Shown here: positions 11,401-21,709 of the stretch, in pieces
Layout: every line of letters starts with the position of its first letter
Position numbering within the stretch: the stretch's first letter is position 1
NCBI GenBank assembly: GCA_030407085.1
Contig: CM059584.1
Span: 59,163,501-59,227,500, forward strand
Reading direction: 5' to 3'
From: Trichopria drosophilae
Lineage: Eukaryota; Arthropoda; Insecta; Hymenoptera; Diapriidae
Length of the DNA: 64,000 nucleotides
Program-made: the position numbers and the translations under genes
Notes under the pieces: model-generated
Told to the model about the DNA's origin: nothing
The model's database searches: none
Seen by the model: the letters and a program-made list of their open reading frames with translations, nothing else

Positions 11401-11695
11401 GATCAGAATTTGGCGGAAAATAGAACGAGCCTTGAATTAATAGAAAAGGATAAGATTTAATCAGCACGAAAATCCAATATGGAGAATAGCCACCACTAAA
11501 TCTTCCTCTGGATCCTCCAAGTGTGGCTGGAACTGTGAAACTGTGTGTACCTTGGTCCACAGATAGAGTAGATTGCTCAGTACACCATGTCTCCGAGAAA
11601 TTTATGTTCCCTTGAGATTGGTTTTTTATAGCGACAGAATAATTGTGTGGACCATGGATATTCCAGAAGACTATTTTGAGCGAAGAATCGTGCAT
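8451..11695 (-). pseudogene. LINE ORF2: endonuclease and reverse transcriptase, frameshifted
   Basis: The N-terminus at 11695 reads MHDSSLKIVFWNIHGP, the start of an APE-like endonuclease. LGGDFNSWIGD and IVDLVWVS (about 11100) are further endonuclease motifs. The RT has GKAVGPDGISAETWK (about 10350), then EEQAGYSRGRSAEDN and GEILSPLFFILYISDI. The catalytic FADDLTIF lies near 9650. The C-terminal region ends with a CRETLIHILCDCP zinc-finger-like motif near 8660. The protein is spread over at least five frames (breaks near 11150, 10900, 10390, 9900 and 9250), so it is inactive. It would have nicked the target and copied element RNA by target-primed reverse transcription. Confidence 0.85.
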
Positions 11696-12016
11696 TAGAG
11701 ATGGCGCCTGAACAAGTGGGGTACGTTAAGTTGATAGATACAATGAAGAGGGATGAGGTCCCAACCGATGGTTAATAGCATGATGAGATGTACGGCAGCC
11801 CCTAAAGCTGGAGAACGGGGCCGCGTCTAAGCGTTTTTTAGAGGGACTTCATTACTGACTGATCTGGAACTACTTGGAACTGGCGTAATTGGTAAAGAGG
11901 ATGGAGGAAGCATCCCCATATCATGATCCAGTGATGGCACTTTCGATACAAAGGAATCCATAGTGTCTGACCAGACATGCCAAACCTCCATCCACACACA
12001 CCTCTGGAATTTACGC

Positions 12017-13024
12017 TCAACCCTTTTGTTCAGCTTTTGCCTTCTTAATTAATTGGCGAGCACAAAAATCTATACGGCGCTCCCTGTCCGTTAGATCGAT
12101 ATCAATGTAAATGTCCTTGCCTGCTAGGAGCTGCTTCTTCTTGGACATAATATGTAGCTTTGAGCGGTAAGAGATCAATTCAGCAATGATGCAGGCTGTT
12201 TCCATATCAAAAAGGCTACTACGTTGGAGATGTCAAAGACTTCAGCCAAAAATTTGTCGACGCAGGCCGTTACATCCCCAGAAACTTTTAACCCACGTAT
12301 TTTTATATTACGTTTTTTTACTATTTTGCTCATCTTCTCTAACTCTGAATTTAAGTGGGCAATCTGATCATCTTTTTCTGCTAATCTATTTTTTAAAATA
12401 GTGACCTCGCTTATAACCTCTTTTCTAAGGTCAGAGATGTCATCTAGATTTGTCGCGGTTGCCGCGGTTCTCGTCAATTTTTTGTGATAAGGCGTTTTTT
12501 TCTCGTCATTCTTTGTGATAATAGATTCTTGCAAATCTTTTAGTTGGCCTTCCATTGCAAAATTTCGTTGACCAATAGTTAAAACAGGCTCTTTTAATAC
12601 TGTTGTGTTAGCACAATGTTTTTTTGACGGCAAACTATCCGGGTCTGACGATGGAGAAGGTTCAGGAGAGCAAGCGCGGTTCGTGCGTGGAAAGAAGTCC
12701 GAAATAGGCTTAGTTTTCGAGCCCCTGTATGCAAGCGATTTAGATGCTTTCAAGGGCCTCCCAACTCCTGCTGGAAACGAGGAAAACGCGGCTGATGAGT
12801 CCGCCCCTGGCCCAGTCAAATTCACTTGCGTACTCGCGGGAGAGGGGGAAGGCGTGGCCGAAACCTCCTTTTGCATTTAGCGTAGATGTCTTGCCCAAAA
12901 CGTGCTGCCTCTTGCAGTAGAATGGTAAAACGCTACTATCAACAGTGGGAAACTTGTTATCTAGGGCGGAAAACACCTCGCTGATAATGCGCAAATAAGT
13001 TGCGCGAGAACACTGACATGCCAC
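12017..13024 (-). pseudogene. LINE ORF1: coiled-coil RNA-binding protein, frameshifted
   Basis: The frame from 13024 starts MACQCSRATYLRIISEVF. After a shift near 12880, the frame 12876-12175 continues with a Ser/Pro-rich linker, then a heptad-rich helix (ISDLRKEVISEVTILKNRLA...), then a segment NIKIRGLKVSGDV that resembles the start of an RRM-like fold. A second shift near 12200 leads to a C-terminal piece (12205-12017) with IYIDIDLTDRERRIDF. This coiled coil, RRM and C-terminal-domain layout is usual for LINE ORF1 proteins that trimerise and bind element RNA. No zinc knuckle is present, unlike the fragment at 1-617, so the two belong to different LINE families. Confidence 0.7.
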
Positions 13025-13030
13025 GTATTT

Positions 13031-13607
13031 TCACGTATTACATATATAAAAAAATCTTATTTTTTATTTCCTTACCCTTTTTCTTCATATATACATATAT
13101 AAATATATGTACTTTGTAAACCGTATAAGAGTGTAATTTTCGGAAGATTTTGTAATGACCTTGGTGAACGCAAATAAACCCATATTATTACTAATAATAT
13201 TTTGCTTAATTATATTATATTGTGCATAGCGCTTTTCTTTCAATAAACTTTGGTCTCTATGTAATAGGATATTTATATTCATTAATAATATTGAAACGAA
13301 TAAATAACAAAAATGGAAACCACCAATATTATTTTCGCCCTAAAATTGAATATCTCGCTTTTCACTGTAATCGTTAAAAAAGTAAAATAATTAACATGCG
13401 TCAAGTAGATAGAATTAAATAAAAATAACTATGTAAATTACATTATAAAAATCTCTGACAGAGACGCGATCCTTAGGGGATTGAACTACAAGTCCAACGA
13501 TATAGCCACTCAACCGTGTTACAATCTTAGTGCCAAAACCGAATAAAAGCAATAATAAGATTGTATTAGAACATCATTTATTGGATATAAGTACTAAGAA
13601 AAATGGC
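13031..13607. other. AT-rich interval with a tRNA-like relic
   Basis: No gene. At 13451-13530 the minus strand resembles a class II tRNA (Ser/Leu type): a GGTTGAGTGGCT D-arm/A-box, a five-pair anticodon stem around CTTGTAG, and a variable arm TCCCCTAAGGA. The T-arm is deleted, so it is a tRNA pseudogene or SINE head. Confidence 0.4.
13602..13607. repeat. Polinton target-site duplication, left (AATGGC)
   Basis: Six bases directly outside the left terminus. They match AACGGC at 24966-24971 with one mismatch. Confidence 0.75.
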
Positions 13608-14265
13608 AGTAGAGGGGCTAAGCGGGTTCTGCCGCCCCACACCTTAGCTCCTATCGTTGATAGTGTGATGGAAGAATTGCGCAAGTAGGCCGTAAGAAGG
13701 TCAGGAGTGAAAGGAGGTTATTATCAACAATTTCGTATATTGTTATTATAAATTTCGAAAGCTGTAAAGGTCGAAAAGCAGGTAATTTAGTACGTTACAT
13801 TGTATAAGGAAAAGAGAAGGTAAAGGTCAACCCATATTTATTATTCAATTATATATTGTTATTAATAAAATGTTTTTACATTATCGTTGAAAATGACGTC
13901 TTTCTAATGCTCGATCTTACAAAATTCAATCAGAGAGATTAAAAAGTGTTGGCCGGTACACATTAGTATTGTCATGTGTCCAAAAAGAAATTTCAAAAGT
14001 CGCCTTCATTAAAGGTCAGATATTGCTACTTTATAGTCGCTTCTCCGTGTTTATGTGGAAATACATCGTAAGCAAGGAACCGCATTGAGAGTGAAAGTAA
14101 AATGACCTTTTCCTCGTGCGTCCTACTACCATCTCTCGCTCTCGCATACTCTTTGTTAGTTCCAATAACATTAGCAGTATACCGTTTTCACGGTCGTTGT
14201 TTATCCATCGATCACTTATTCACCGAACATTTGTTTTCCCAAAAATTTCGACAATGTATACAGGC
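13608..14265 (+). repeat. Polinton left terminal inverted repeat
   Basis: It starts AGTAGAGGGGCTAAGCGGG and aligns with the reverse complement of 24325-24965 with scattered substitutions. Similarity fades just after the TTTTCCC at about 14250. Confidence 0.85.
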
Positions 14266-14509
14266 CCAGACGCGTTTAAAAGGTCATTGCACAATTTCTT
14301 CAAAATATTTTCTCTTTATCAAATTTAGGCAATCCGTGACGTAATAGAAAGGAGGCAGTCTAATTCAAATATTCCAATGTCATAATTTCTATAATTTTTT
14401 CTCAATTATCTCTTGATTTCATTTTACTGCGATTGGGTGGGATCTTTTTTAGTTAAAATACAGGCTGAGTACATGTCTTTTACATCAGTTACTTATAGTC
14501 AATCGTTCT

Positions 14510-14659
14510 ATGTACTCGAAAGACGTTCGTGTTAAAGCTCGTAAATTACAAGAACAAATTAAAACAATTTTAAACAAATTGGAAAAATTTAAGTCTGAAC
14601 TTAAATTCCAATCAGATCTATTGATAATTCATCGTGAAGTAAAAAATTTATACATTTGA
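14510..14659 (+). CDS. Small helical protein (49 aa), Polinton ORF
   Basis: ATG at 14510, stop at 14657-14659. The product is Lys/Glu/Leu-rich with heptad-like spacing (RKLQEQIKTILNKLEKFKSE), so it is probably a short coiled coil. It ends four bases before the start of the next ORF, consistent with co-transcription. A degenerate counterpart of its C-terminal half (…ENLYIS) can be read on the minus strand at about 22745-22677. Function is unknown. Its intact frame in an otherwise decayed element is the main argument that it was a gene. Confidence 0.45.
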   Translation: MYSKDVRVKARKLQEQIKTILNKLEKFKSELKFQSDLLIIHREVKNLYI

Positions 14660-14663
14660 CAAG

Positions 14664-14993
14664 ATGAATTCAGACGCAGTAGTAGCAGCAACTGAAAAAA
14701 TTAATAATATAGAGACGTCAATAAAATTTTTGCCTACTGTAAAGCTGTTTGACTTACAAGTAGGACAATTATACAAAATAACAAAACTGCGGAAAATCAC
14801 TACACGTTATGGATCTCGCATTACCATTGACCTTAACGGGGAATTATCATGCTTCCTACCTGGGTGATATGCATCAATGTTCGAAATGGATTCCAATACA
14901 TTCAAACACTTTGAACAAATGGCAGCAGATAATCATTTATACATGGATTATATGGGAGGACGTATGAATAATTTAAAATTTTCTAACAATTAA
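14664..14993 (+). pseudogene. OB-fold-like small protein with one in-frame stop
   Basis: The frame starts at ATG 14664 and has a stop (TGA) at 14865-14867. It then remains open in the same frame to TAA at 14991-14993. The central part (VGQLYKITKLRKITTRYGSR then ITIDLNGELSCFLPG) has the alternating beta pattern of a small single-stranded-DNA-binding OB fold. Such small ORFs are common in virus-like DNA elements of insects. It lies just inside the left terminal repeat. A nonsense mutation in an otherwise open frame suggests recent loss. The OB-fold call is inference from pattern, not from a profile match. Confidence 0.45.
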
Positions 14994-15313
14994 TGCGAGG
15001 ATGACTGCCAAAACGAGGAAGAAGAAGAAATGGGAATGGTATGTATATTACATATTCCATAAATATTAAAAAAAAATATTCTTACTTTATAATTTGCCTT
15101 CAATTATTAAGTAATCCATATAATGTAATATTTTTATAATTTATTACTTTTATTGCCATAGGTTGGTGACTGACCTGTTTCATGTCATTAGACATCTCCA
15201 AGAACACGGAGATTTCATACGGATCAATCTTCTATTCATCTGACGAAGCGTTAAAATATCAATGGCAATAACAAGAATAACACAATTATATTAAAAATAG
15301 AGTACTATTATTA

Positions 15314-17717
15314 TTTTTTTTTTTTTTTTTTCGGAGGGGGGAAATGCGTTAGGCACCATAGGGGGTTGAAGATGTTGTGTAACCCCCGGTGTGTCGGACT
15401 CCCTCACCTTTGATGTTAACGGCAAGGTTTACCGACTAAAACCCTAACCTCCCATGGCCCTCCAGAATCCACGTGTGCAGTCTGCAGCAGAAAAGTGGCT
15501 CCGATATCCATCTCCTCCACTGCATACTGCAACGGGCCATTTCGTTTGCAACTGTAACCACTCCATCTACCATTGGGTTAGTGGTTACAGGATCTCGTGT
15601 GACCTCAGTAGACGGAAAGATCCCAGCAGAACTGCTTTCTGCATTCGGCCTGCGATGGAATTTGCATGTTCTTGACAGGCCGGAATGCTTTTGATGTTTT
15701 GGAGGAAAGTTGGTCTCATTCCTCCCAGCACTCCAATTATCAGCACGACGAGCTTGATTTTGAACCCTCGATACAGCTTGCGAATCTCGAACAGGAGTTC
15801 CTGATATTTCATCCGTTTTTCGTCCTCTTTGCTGACTATATTTGTTTCTGCTGGTGCAGAAAACTCGATGACGAAGATGGATTTGTCATCGAAGTCAACA
15901 AGGACGATGTCAGGCTTATTCGCTGATATTTGCCTGCTCGTCAGGAATGAGTAATTTCAGTATATTCGGCACTGACTCATTCCCGAAAATGGATTCAATA
16001 TCAGCGGGGACGTACGGCAAAACTGGGGTTGCATCAATACCATAAGTGCTGCGAAGATGATAATACAGCACTCGAAGAGCCGCATTGTGACGTTCGATGT
16101 ATGCTGAAACTGCATATATTGGGCATGCTGCCAAAAGATGCATTAGTGTCTCAGCATGACATCTACAGAATCTACAAAGCATACTCTGTACCGCCTGGTG
16201 TAAGATGTTCTGGCGATACGCTAAGGTATTGATGACCCCATCCTGGCATGCGAAGATAAAACCCTCGGTCTCGGATTTCAAGCCGGCTGATCTTAAGAAG
16301 GAGAAGGTCATCTCTGCCGACAAGCCAAGTTGTTGGACATTTCGAAAGAATTGTCCATGCAACGGCTTGTCGACATGCCTTCCCTCCAACATACGGAGTT
16401 GTTCCTTCCGTATGTTTGCTCTGAGACGCACTGGGCACAGATTGATGACTGATTCAGCCTCCTGTGCACCACTACGTCCCACGTTGAAAACCAGACCGAA
16501 GTTTCGCGCCGCTCGTTCCGCCGCGTTGTACAAAAACGCCACCTTCCCCAGAATTTCATGCTGATGTACTAGCATCATCAGGGGATCCTCCGTTCGATTA
16601 ATCACGTCGCAAGCTGTTTCGAGGACCAATCGGTCATGCATATACTCCAGGCTTAAAAGGCCACGACCTCCCATATTTCGGGGCAAATACAGTCGTTCCA
16701 CGGAAGATCTTGGATGCAAACTGCGTTGCATACAAATCATCTTCCGTGTGCTTCGGTCAAGATCCCTTAGCTCGTCAACGTTCCACTTCAGTGCTCCAAA
16801 AGAATAGAGCACTAGTGATACGGCCAACATATTCGTGGCTGCCACCTTATTTCTCCCGGTCAATTCTGATGACCAGATGTGACGGAGAATGCGCCGGTAT
16901 TTCTTAATGATGGTGGTTTTAGCAGCCTGCACATCCTGGACATGCCTTTGAGGTATGCCCAGGTATATGTAGGCTTCTTCGGCGCTAAGGTGGCGGATGA
17001 CATTTGCGTTGACGAGCTCCACATCGTTGTTATGGGAGCCTGACCTTCCTCTGTGCAAATGAACGACTGCACACTTGTCCAATCCGAATTCCATACCGAT
17101 ATCTCTCAAGTATGTGAGGGCGATGTTCAGAGATCGATGTAATTCATCTTCGCCTGATGCGTATAATTTAAGATCATCCATATAGAAAAGATGGGTGATC
17201 TTATGTACACGTTCACCAGGCGGTCCACACATGTACCCTTGAGATTTCCGGAGAGCAACGAATAGAGGCAATAGTGAGATGCAGAAGAGCAGAGGACTCA
17301 GAGAATCTCCCTGATAGACACCTCTTTGGAATTGAAACAGTCTAGACATGGTTCGACGCTTCCCCGATGTCATGACAAAGCGTGTTTTCCAAAGAGGCAT
17401 CAGGTCTTCTACAATTCTCACTATGTTTGGGTGGACATGAAGGCGTTTGAGCAACAGGCTTAAAAGCTCGTGCGATGTTGAGTCATACGCCTTCATGTAA
17501 TCCAGCCAGGCTATCAGCCAGGCGTTTGTCTCTTACCTCGCCATCCACTGGGGTTGGTTACCCAATCTCTGGCAAGGTTGTTAAGAGTCCAGGGCCCACC
17601 GGCTTTAATAAGCACACGTGGAGGTGAGAGTAGGCCATTTGGGAAGATGGGCTAAGATGCAGCTTTTTGCATAGCCGCATTGTGTTACGCATCATTCCCT
17701 TTGGGCCCCTGATGCCC
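15314..17717 (-). mobile_element. R4/Dong-type LINE, copy A (5'-truncated)
   Basis: The plus strand shows a T run at 15314-15331, which is the 3' poly(A) of a minus-strand LINE. The body carries RT and endonuclease regions up to about 17700, then joins the poly(A) of copy B. The 3' 680 bp is nearly identical to copy B. Confidence 0.8.
15916..17496 (-). pseudogene. Reverse transcriptase of R4/Dong-type LINE, 5'-truncated and frameshifted
   Basis: This is a 526-aa open frame. It begins inside the RT palm (MKAYDSTSHE, with AWLDY just upstream at about 17510), continues with FQRGVYQGDSLSPLLFC, and has the catalytic LFYMDDLKLYA near 17190. It runs through the thumb to a Cys/His motif CRFCRCHAETLMHLLAACP near 16150, the usual motif before the restriction-like endonuclease in R2/R4-type LINEs. 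Comparison with copy B shows an extra base near 15970, so the frame terminates before the PD-(D/E)XK endonuclease, which follows in another frame (15910-15600). YMDD and the C-terminal nuclease place it in the R4/Dong group. The fingers and all upstream sequence are missing. Confidence 0.8.
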
Positions 17718-18395
17718 TTTTTTTTTTTTTTTTTTTTTTGCGGTGGGGGAAATGCATTAGGCACCATAGGGGGTTAAAGATGTTGTGTAACCCCCCGTGT
17801 GTCGGACTCCCTCACCTTTGATGTTAACGGCAAGGTTTACCGACTAAAACCCTAACCTCCCTTGGCCCTCCAGAATTCACGTGTGCAGTCTGCAGCAGAA
17901 AAGTGGCTCCGATATCCATCTCCTCCGCTGCAGACTGCACCGGGCCATTTCGTTTGCAACTGTAACCACTCCCTCTACCATTGGGTTAGTGGTTACAGGA
18001 TCTCGTGTGACCTCAGTAGACGGAGAGATCCCAGCAACACTGCTTTCTGCATTCGGCCTGCGATGGAACTTGCATGTTCTCGACAGGCTGGAATGCTTTT
18101 GATGTTTTGGAGGAAAGTTGGTCTCATTCCTCCCAGCACTCCAATTATCAGTACGACGAGCTTGATTTTGAACCCTCGGGGAACAGCTTGGGAATCTCGA
18201 ACAGGAGTTCCTGATATTTCATCCGTTTTTCGTCCTCTTTGCTGACTATATTTGTTTCTGCTGGTGCAGAAAACTCGATGACGAAGATGGATTTGTCATC
18301 GAAGTCAACCAGGACGATGTCAGGCTTATTGGCTGATATTTGCCTGCTCGTCGGGAATGAGTAATTCCAGTATATTCGGCATGACTCATTCCCGA
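17718..18395 (-). mobile_element. R4/Dong-type LINE, copy B (3' end only, RLE domain)
   Basis: It starts with a T run at 17718-17739 (poly(A) of the minus strand). It shares the 3' sequence of copy A and retains the endonuclease core, SANKPDIVLVDFDD…VIEFSAP, at about 18335-18230, a PD-(D/E)XK nuclease signature. It ends at about 18395, where the sequence switches to the capsid gene. Confidence 0.8.
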
Positions 18396-18934
18396 CAACC
18401 ATGTTTAGATCTTGTTAAAACAAGTTCGTGCTTAGCGTTTACCATTATCTTACGATAATCTTCAGCAAATCCGAGAATCATACTCAGAGGCATAATCACA
18501 TCAAAATAACCATTATCATTTGTTATCTTTATATTTCAACTAAATATCCAACCTGCATTGATTAAAACGGGTTCATCATTTGGCGTGTAAGAAGGATACC
18601 CCTTCATCAAGCTAGTAATACCAACATTTCTATTTCGATCAATTTCAACACCAATCAATTCATACCGCGCCTCATCACATAAATGACAGATTGCGTTACA
18701 CGTTAGATTAGTATTATTTGCTTTAATTCCGTCGGTTTTCGTCAACCTTCCACTAACATGTATCAAACTTTTACACGGTAAAATACATAAATCTTGATTT
18801 TGCACAGCAATACGAATTTCATCATTTTTACCAAAAGAACTTGTATTGTAAGATTGATGTGAATGCAGCTCGCAATGAGCGACAGATTCTTCGAAAACGT
18901 CTGGGTTTTGAATGCTGAGTATTGGATCCTCCAT
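18396..18934 (-). pseudogene. Polinton major capsid protein (double jelly roll), N-terminal part
   Basis: ATG at 18934 opens a frame of 132 codons beginning MEDPILSIQNPDVFEES. It contains RYELIGVEIDRNRNVGITS, a signature of double-jelly-roll-like proteins found in insect Polinton-type elements. A stop at 18536 interrupts it. The same frame then continues through YFDVIMPLSMILGFAEDYRK to 18400, where LINE sequence begins. The last ~120 bp is repeated in opposite orientation at 22838-22960, where the rest of the gene continues on the plus strand. This protein would form the icosahedral shell. The copy is broken by a stop, an inversion and a LINE junction. Confidence 0.75.
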
Positions 18935-19200
18935 TATTGCTGTTATGATAACGTGCGATAAGTATGTAAATACAACAACGGCAATAACAATTTTTATTAT
19001 TTACTCTTTAATATTGTGATGATAATGTAACTTGAGTCCCAAGCTTTTCAGAAATAGAGCGTTAACGCCTGTTAACTATGTTAACGTCTTGCGAATTTGA
19101 TGACGACTGATATGTTTTCTCCATACCGGTTTACTATTATAGTAACTATTAAGGTTCTGACCATTGTACATAATACCTGTTACGTAGATTTAAGATGTAG
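18935..19200. other. Intergenic spacer between capsid genes
   Basis: AT-rich spacer between the minor-capsid-like gene (stop at 19201) and the major capsid start (18934), both on the minus strand. The order minor then major suggests one transcription unit. Confidence 0.5.
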
Positions 19201-19866
19201 TCATATTGTAATTGTTTCACCACGAAAATTTACCAATGCGCCGTTCTGATCAACAATACGCAATTGAATATGATCTATTAATCTGACAGCAACAGGTAGG
19301 TAAATGACGTGATTCGGCACTTCCACAATCTTATATCCGGGCGCCGCAGTAGGAAAAAATTCATGAATCGTGTGCGCTCTGCTGCTATTAATATAAGCGC
19401 CTGTAGTTATATTGCATTCCACGTGAAGTGCATTAACTTTAATTATGGCTACTGGCAAATCTGAAATGTGCAACTTGTTTGCTTCCAAAATTCGTCTATT
19501 GAAGCCCAATGTTCGCCCAATCGAATCGATTGGTGTAAAATCAATGTCTCGATTAGATCTGATTTCATTACGTAGTGTATTATTATTCGGTTTTATATCT
19601 AGCGTAATATCACTATACTCCGACAGCTTGTTTCTAATATATTCTGCTATATCCTCAATTTGATAGCTACTGATTGGCACAATAATTTCATGGTTACCAA
19701 TATGAAATTTATTATTAACGTCATCATTTGTGATTGAATTAAACGTTAAGAGTTCTATTAACCCCAATTCATAATTCTTCTGCGGCGAAAGTTCAATAGG
19801 TGGAAAGTATTGCGCTTCCAATACTGAAGACTGCCACGAGAGCGTCAACGTAAAAGAATCATTCAT
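19201..19866 (-). CDS. Minor capsid/penton-like protein, Polinton
   Basis: This is an intact 221-aa frame starting MNDSFTLTLSWQSSVLEAQ and ending RIVDQNGALVNFRGETITI. The N-terminal part (YFPPIELSPQKNYELGLIEL) and C-terminal part (beta-rich, LRIVDQNG.LVNFRG) match the type of protein encoded beside double-jelly-roll capsids in insect virus-like elements, where it is thought to be a minor capsid (vertex) protein. It is the best-preserved gene in the element and the only full-length one. It lies upstream of the major capsid gene on the same strand. The capsid role is inferred from context and remembered family resemblance. Confidence 0.6.
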   Translation of the reverse strand: MNDSFTLTLSWQSSVLEAQYFPPIELSPQKNYELGLIELLTFNSITNDDVNNKFHIGNHEIIVPISSYQIEDIAEYIRNKLSEYSDITLDIKPNNNTLRNEIRSNRDIDFTPIDSIGRTLGFNRRILEANKLHISDLPVAIIKVNALHVECNITTGAYINSSRAHTIHEFFPTAAPGYKIVEVPNHVIYLPVAVRLIDHIQLRIVDQNGALVNFRGETITI

Positions 19867-20130
19867 ACTGATTTTTCAAATTACACTGATTATCTTAATA
19901 TTTTATGCAATATATTTATACAACTGATACTTGTTTGGACAAAACAGCTGGTTGCATAAAAATTTGAGACATAAATGTCTATAATCAAAAGTCGTATATA
20001 TACGATACTAATTATTTTCTAAATATCCCGAGAACAATAGTAAACCGAACTAAATGCATCTATTTAGTAATAAAGACGAAAGATTCTGTATGCGACGAAC
20101 ACGACAATCGCGATTAAAAATCTGTATAAT

Positions 20131-20700
20131 TCAAACTAGATAACGAGACAAATCGTACAGCGAATATTTGTGTTTTGCACCATATTTTATAGTGGATTGA
20201 TAAGCGTGATCGTTGATACATATTTCCCGACCAAAAAATAATACGTCACAATAAATTATCTCACTCACACCAGAGTCTATGGATCTTAGAACCGATTTAG
20301 TTTCGTTCCGTGAACAGGCCTGCGGATTTTCTTTAACATAAGATGCCCTTCCGATTTTCCTTCTGACTCGTGGCTCTAAGGGGCGTGAGTACTCGGTACA
20401 CTTCACAAAAAACGTAGATACACTACTAGAGCAGCGTCGATTGCTTAAACCGCAAGTGTGGAGGCAGGTAACAGAATCAGCGACATGACAGACTGCAAAG
20501 CGGTTGAAAAAATTAACCAGCAAGAAATCCGTTTAGCAGAGTTCAATCGTTGAAAAGAAAACAGTGAATTAAAATTGTCACTCACCAGGTGCGACCTTTC
20601 CAGACATCAAGGAAAGATCGCACATAAAACACAGCAAAAAAATTAGGAGGCACCACTTGGCTCTTAGAAAACGCTCCAATATCGGCTTGGATCCTTTCTG
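20131..20700 (-). CDS. Two-exon cysteine-rich, possibly secreted protein (unrecognised)
   Basis: On the minus strand an open stretch up to 20586 encodes a charged segment and then a hydrophobic run, KWCLLIFLLCFMCDLSLMSG, resembling a signal peptide. It ends at a donor, CACCTG^GTGAGTG. An acceptor, CTTTGCAG^TCTGTC, follows at 20493. The 93-bp intron joins the frames in phase to VCHVADSVTCLHTCGLSNRR and a 3' exon ending at 20131. Exon 2 has about seven cysteines and a dibasic RVRRK site. No in-frame ATG was found before the hydrophobic run, so the start is unresolved and an upstream exon is possible. I do not recognise the family. It lies between the capsid genes and the fibre-like gene, which makes it candidate cargo. 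Confidence 0.4.
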
Positions 20701-20879
20701 GCTGAAGAAGAAACGTCCGTCTACCTCGAATCCTTCAATCCCTCTACCTTACTTTTCGGAGTTTCCAATTCTCTTGCACGTTACCGAACATTTCCGAAAC
20801 CATACTCGATTATCATCGACTTATATTATAATTACAAAACGCGCTTAAACTCTTCCTGCTCAGTCGCTACTCGGCACAT

Positions 20880-21195
20880 GTTTATGATCCGTTACAACCT
20901 ACATATCATGTTGAAGGAAGGTTATCAAATAAGTTTCTAACTTTACTGGTGAGAAATATTCATGAGAAAAGTGATATCATTGATACAATTTATGATGTTC
21001 GTATAGAAGATGGAACTACAAGAATCGGTGATTCGGCAATAGAATATAGTAATAAAAATGTTATTGTTAAGGAGAATAAATTTGCAATTACTGAAGGTTT
21101 GCTAGAGTTATTATTTAAGAAAAAAGCTGATATAGCTATAACCCAACAGTCTGATTTAAACAATTACAAAAGTATACTCACCTTAACTAAAGCAC
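20880..21195 (+). pseudogene. Polinton-associated small protein, C-terminally truncated
   Basis: The frame from 20949 (MRNIHEKSDIIDTIYD) leads into DGTTRIGDSAIEYSNKNVIV and LLELLFKKKAD…DLNNYKSIL. This type of small basic protein recurs beside double-jelly-roll genes in ant and wasp genomes, with unknown function. Upstream codons in another frame (YDPLQPTYHVEGR, about 20885) suggest a frameshift near 20945. The 3' end is lost where a FLYWCH-type fragment joins at about 21195. Assignment rests on remembered family resemblance. Confidence 0.45.
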
Positions 21196-21446
21196 ATAGT
21201 TGCATCTGGGAGGTGATCGTGATCGTTTTGTTTTAAAAGTTCTCCTGTACTTTTATTAGAAGATGTGTACGCTTTTCCTGGACAGCGAGTTGTGGAGTAT
21301 AGTTGACATCGCCATGTTATTTGTGTTTTTTCCACGTGTTGCTGGTGTAGAATATATCCATTTAACACTAAATCACGTTTGCCTTTTGATTTTGTACAAA
21401 ATGTAAAGGCATCGTAATATTGGACGTGTTGAAATGTTATAGACAA
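21183..21446 (-). pseudogene. FLYWCH-type zinc finger fragment
   Basis: The 87-aa frame contains SKGKRDLVLNGYILH, then TWRCQLYSTTRCPGKAY, then HDHLPD: the F…GY…WRC…C.G(R/K)…H.H order of FLYWCH DNA-binding fingers. These occur in transposase-like and host chromatin proteins. It is a single domain with no surrounding gene and it interrupts the Polinton ORF ending at 21195, so it is probably an insertion or captured fragment. Confidence 0.55.
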
Positions 21447-21499
21447 CTTACCAACTGATCAACAATAATTGACTGGGCCTTATGTATCTTATTTCGGTA

Positions 21500-21690
21500 A
21501 TTTTGATGGGGAGAATAATGGCAGTGGAAATTGTGGTTGTGAGAATTATGGCGGTAGGGATGTTGGTGGTGGGAATTATGACGGTGGGGTTAGGTTAGGT
21601 TAGGTTAGGTTGGAATTATGATGGTGGGGATTATGACGCGGGGATTATGACGTGGGAATTATGGCGGTGGGGATTATAGTATGTAACCGA
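21500..21690. repeat. Gly-rich minisatellite with embedded TTAGG run
   Basis: Degenerate ~17-bp units of the type GGGAATTATGGCGGTGG. At about 21593-21616 there are four to five GGTTA units, the arthropod telomere motif. In one plus frame the repeats encode a Gly/Asn-rich stretch. Confidence 0.7.
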
Positions 21691-21709
21691 TAATTACGTC
21701 AGGATCATA

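Larger units (their letters stand above)
8345..13030 (-). mobile_element. APE-type non-LTR retrotransposon (LINE), decayed
   Basis: Reading from high to low coordinates, this minus-strand element has ORF1 (about 13024-12017), a short spacer, and ORF2 with an endonuclease (11695-10900), reverse transcriptase (10397-9220), C-terminal domain and a Cys/His motif (to 8451). The order and the apurinic-type endonuclease put it in the Jockey/CR1/I supergroup. Several frameshifts break ORF2. The 3' end is close to 8345-8400, next to a CA/TG microsatellite. I could not find a clear target-site duplication. Confidence 0.85.

Noticed and set aside
13451..13530. A functional tRNA gene on the minus strand
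   Set aside because: D-arm, anticodon arm and variable arm can be drawn, but the T-arm/B-box is deleted and the anticodon does not suit the class.
16029..16907. Plus-strand frames inside the R4-type LINE
   Set aside because: Shadows of the minus-strand RT gene.
21500..21690. CRISPR-like or true telomere array
   Set aside because: Units are degenerate, lack unique spacers, and the TTAGG run is only four to five units inside a transposon.
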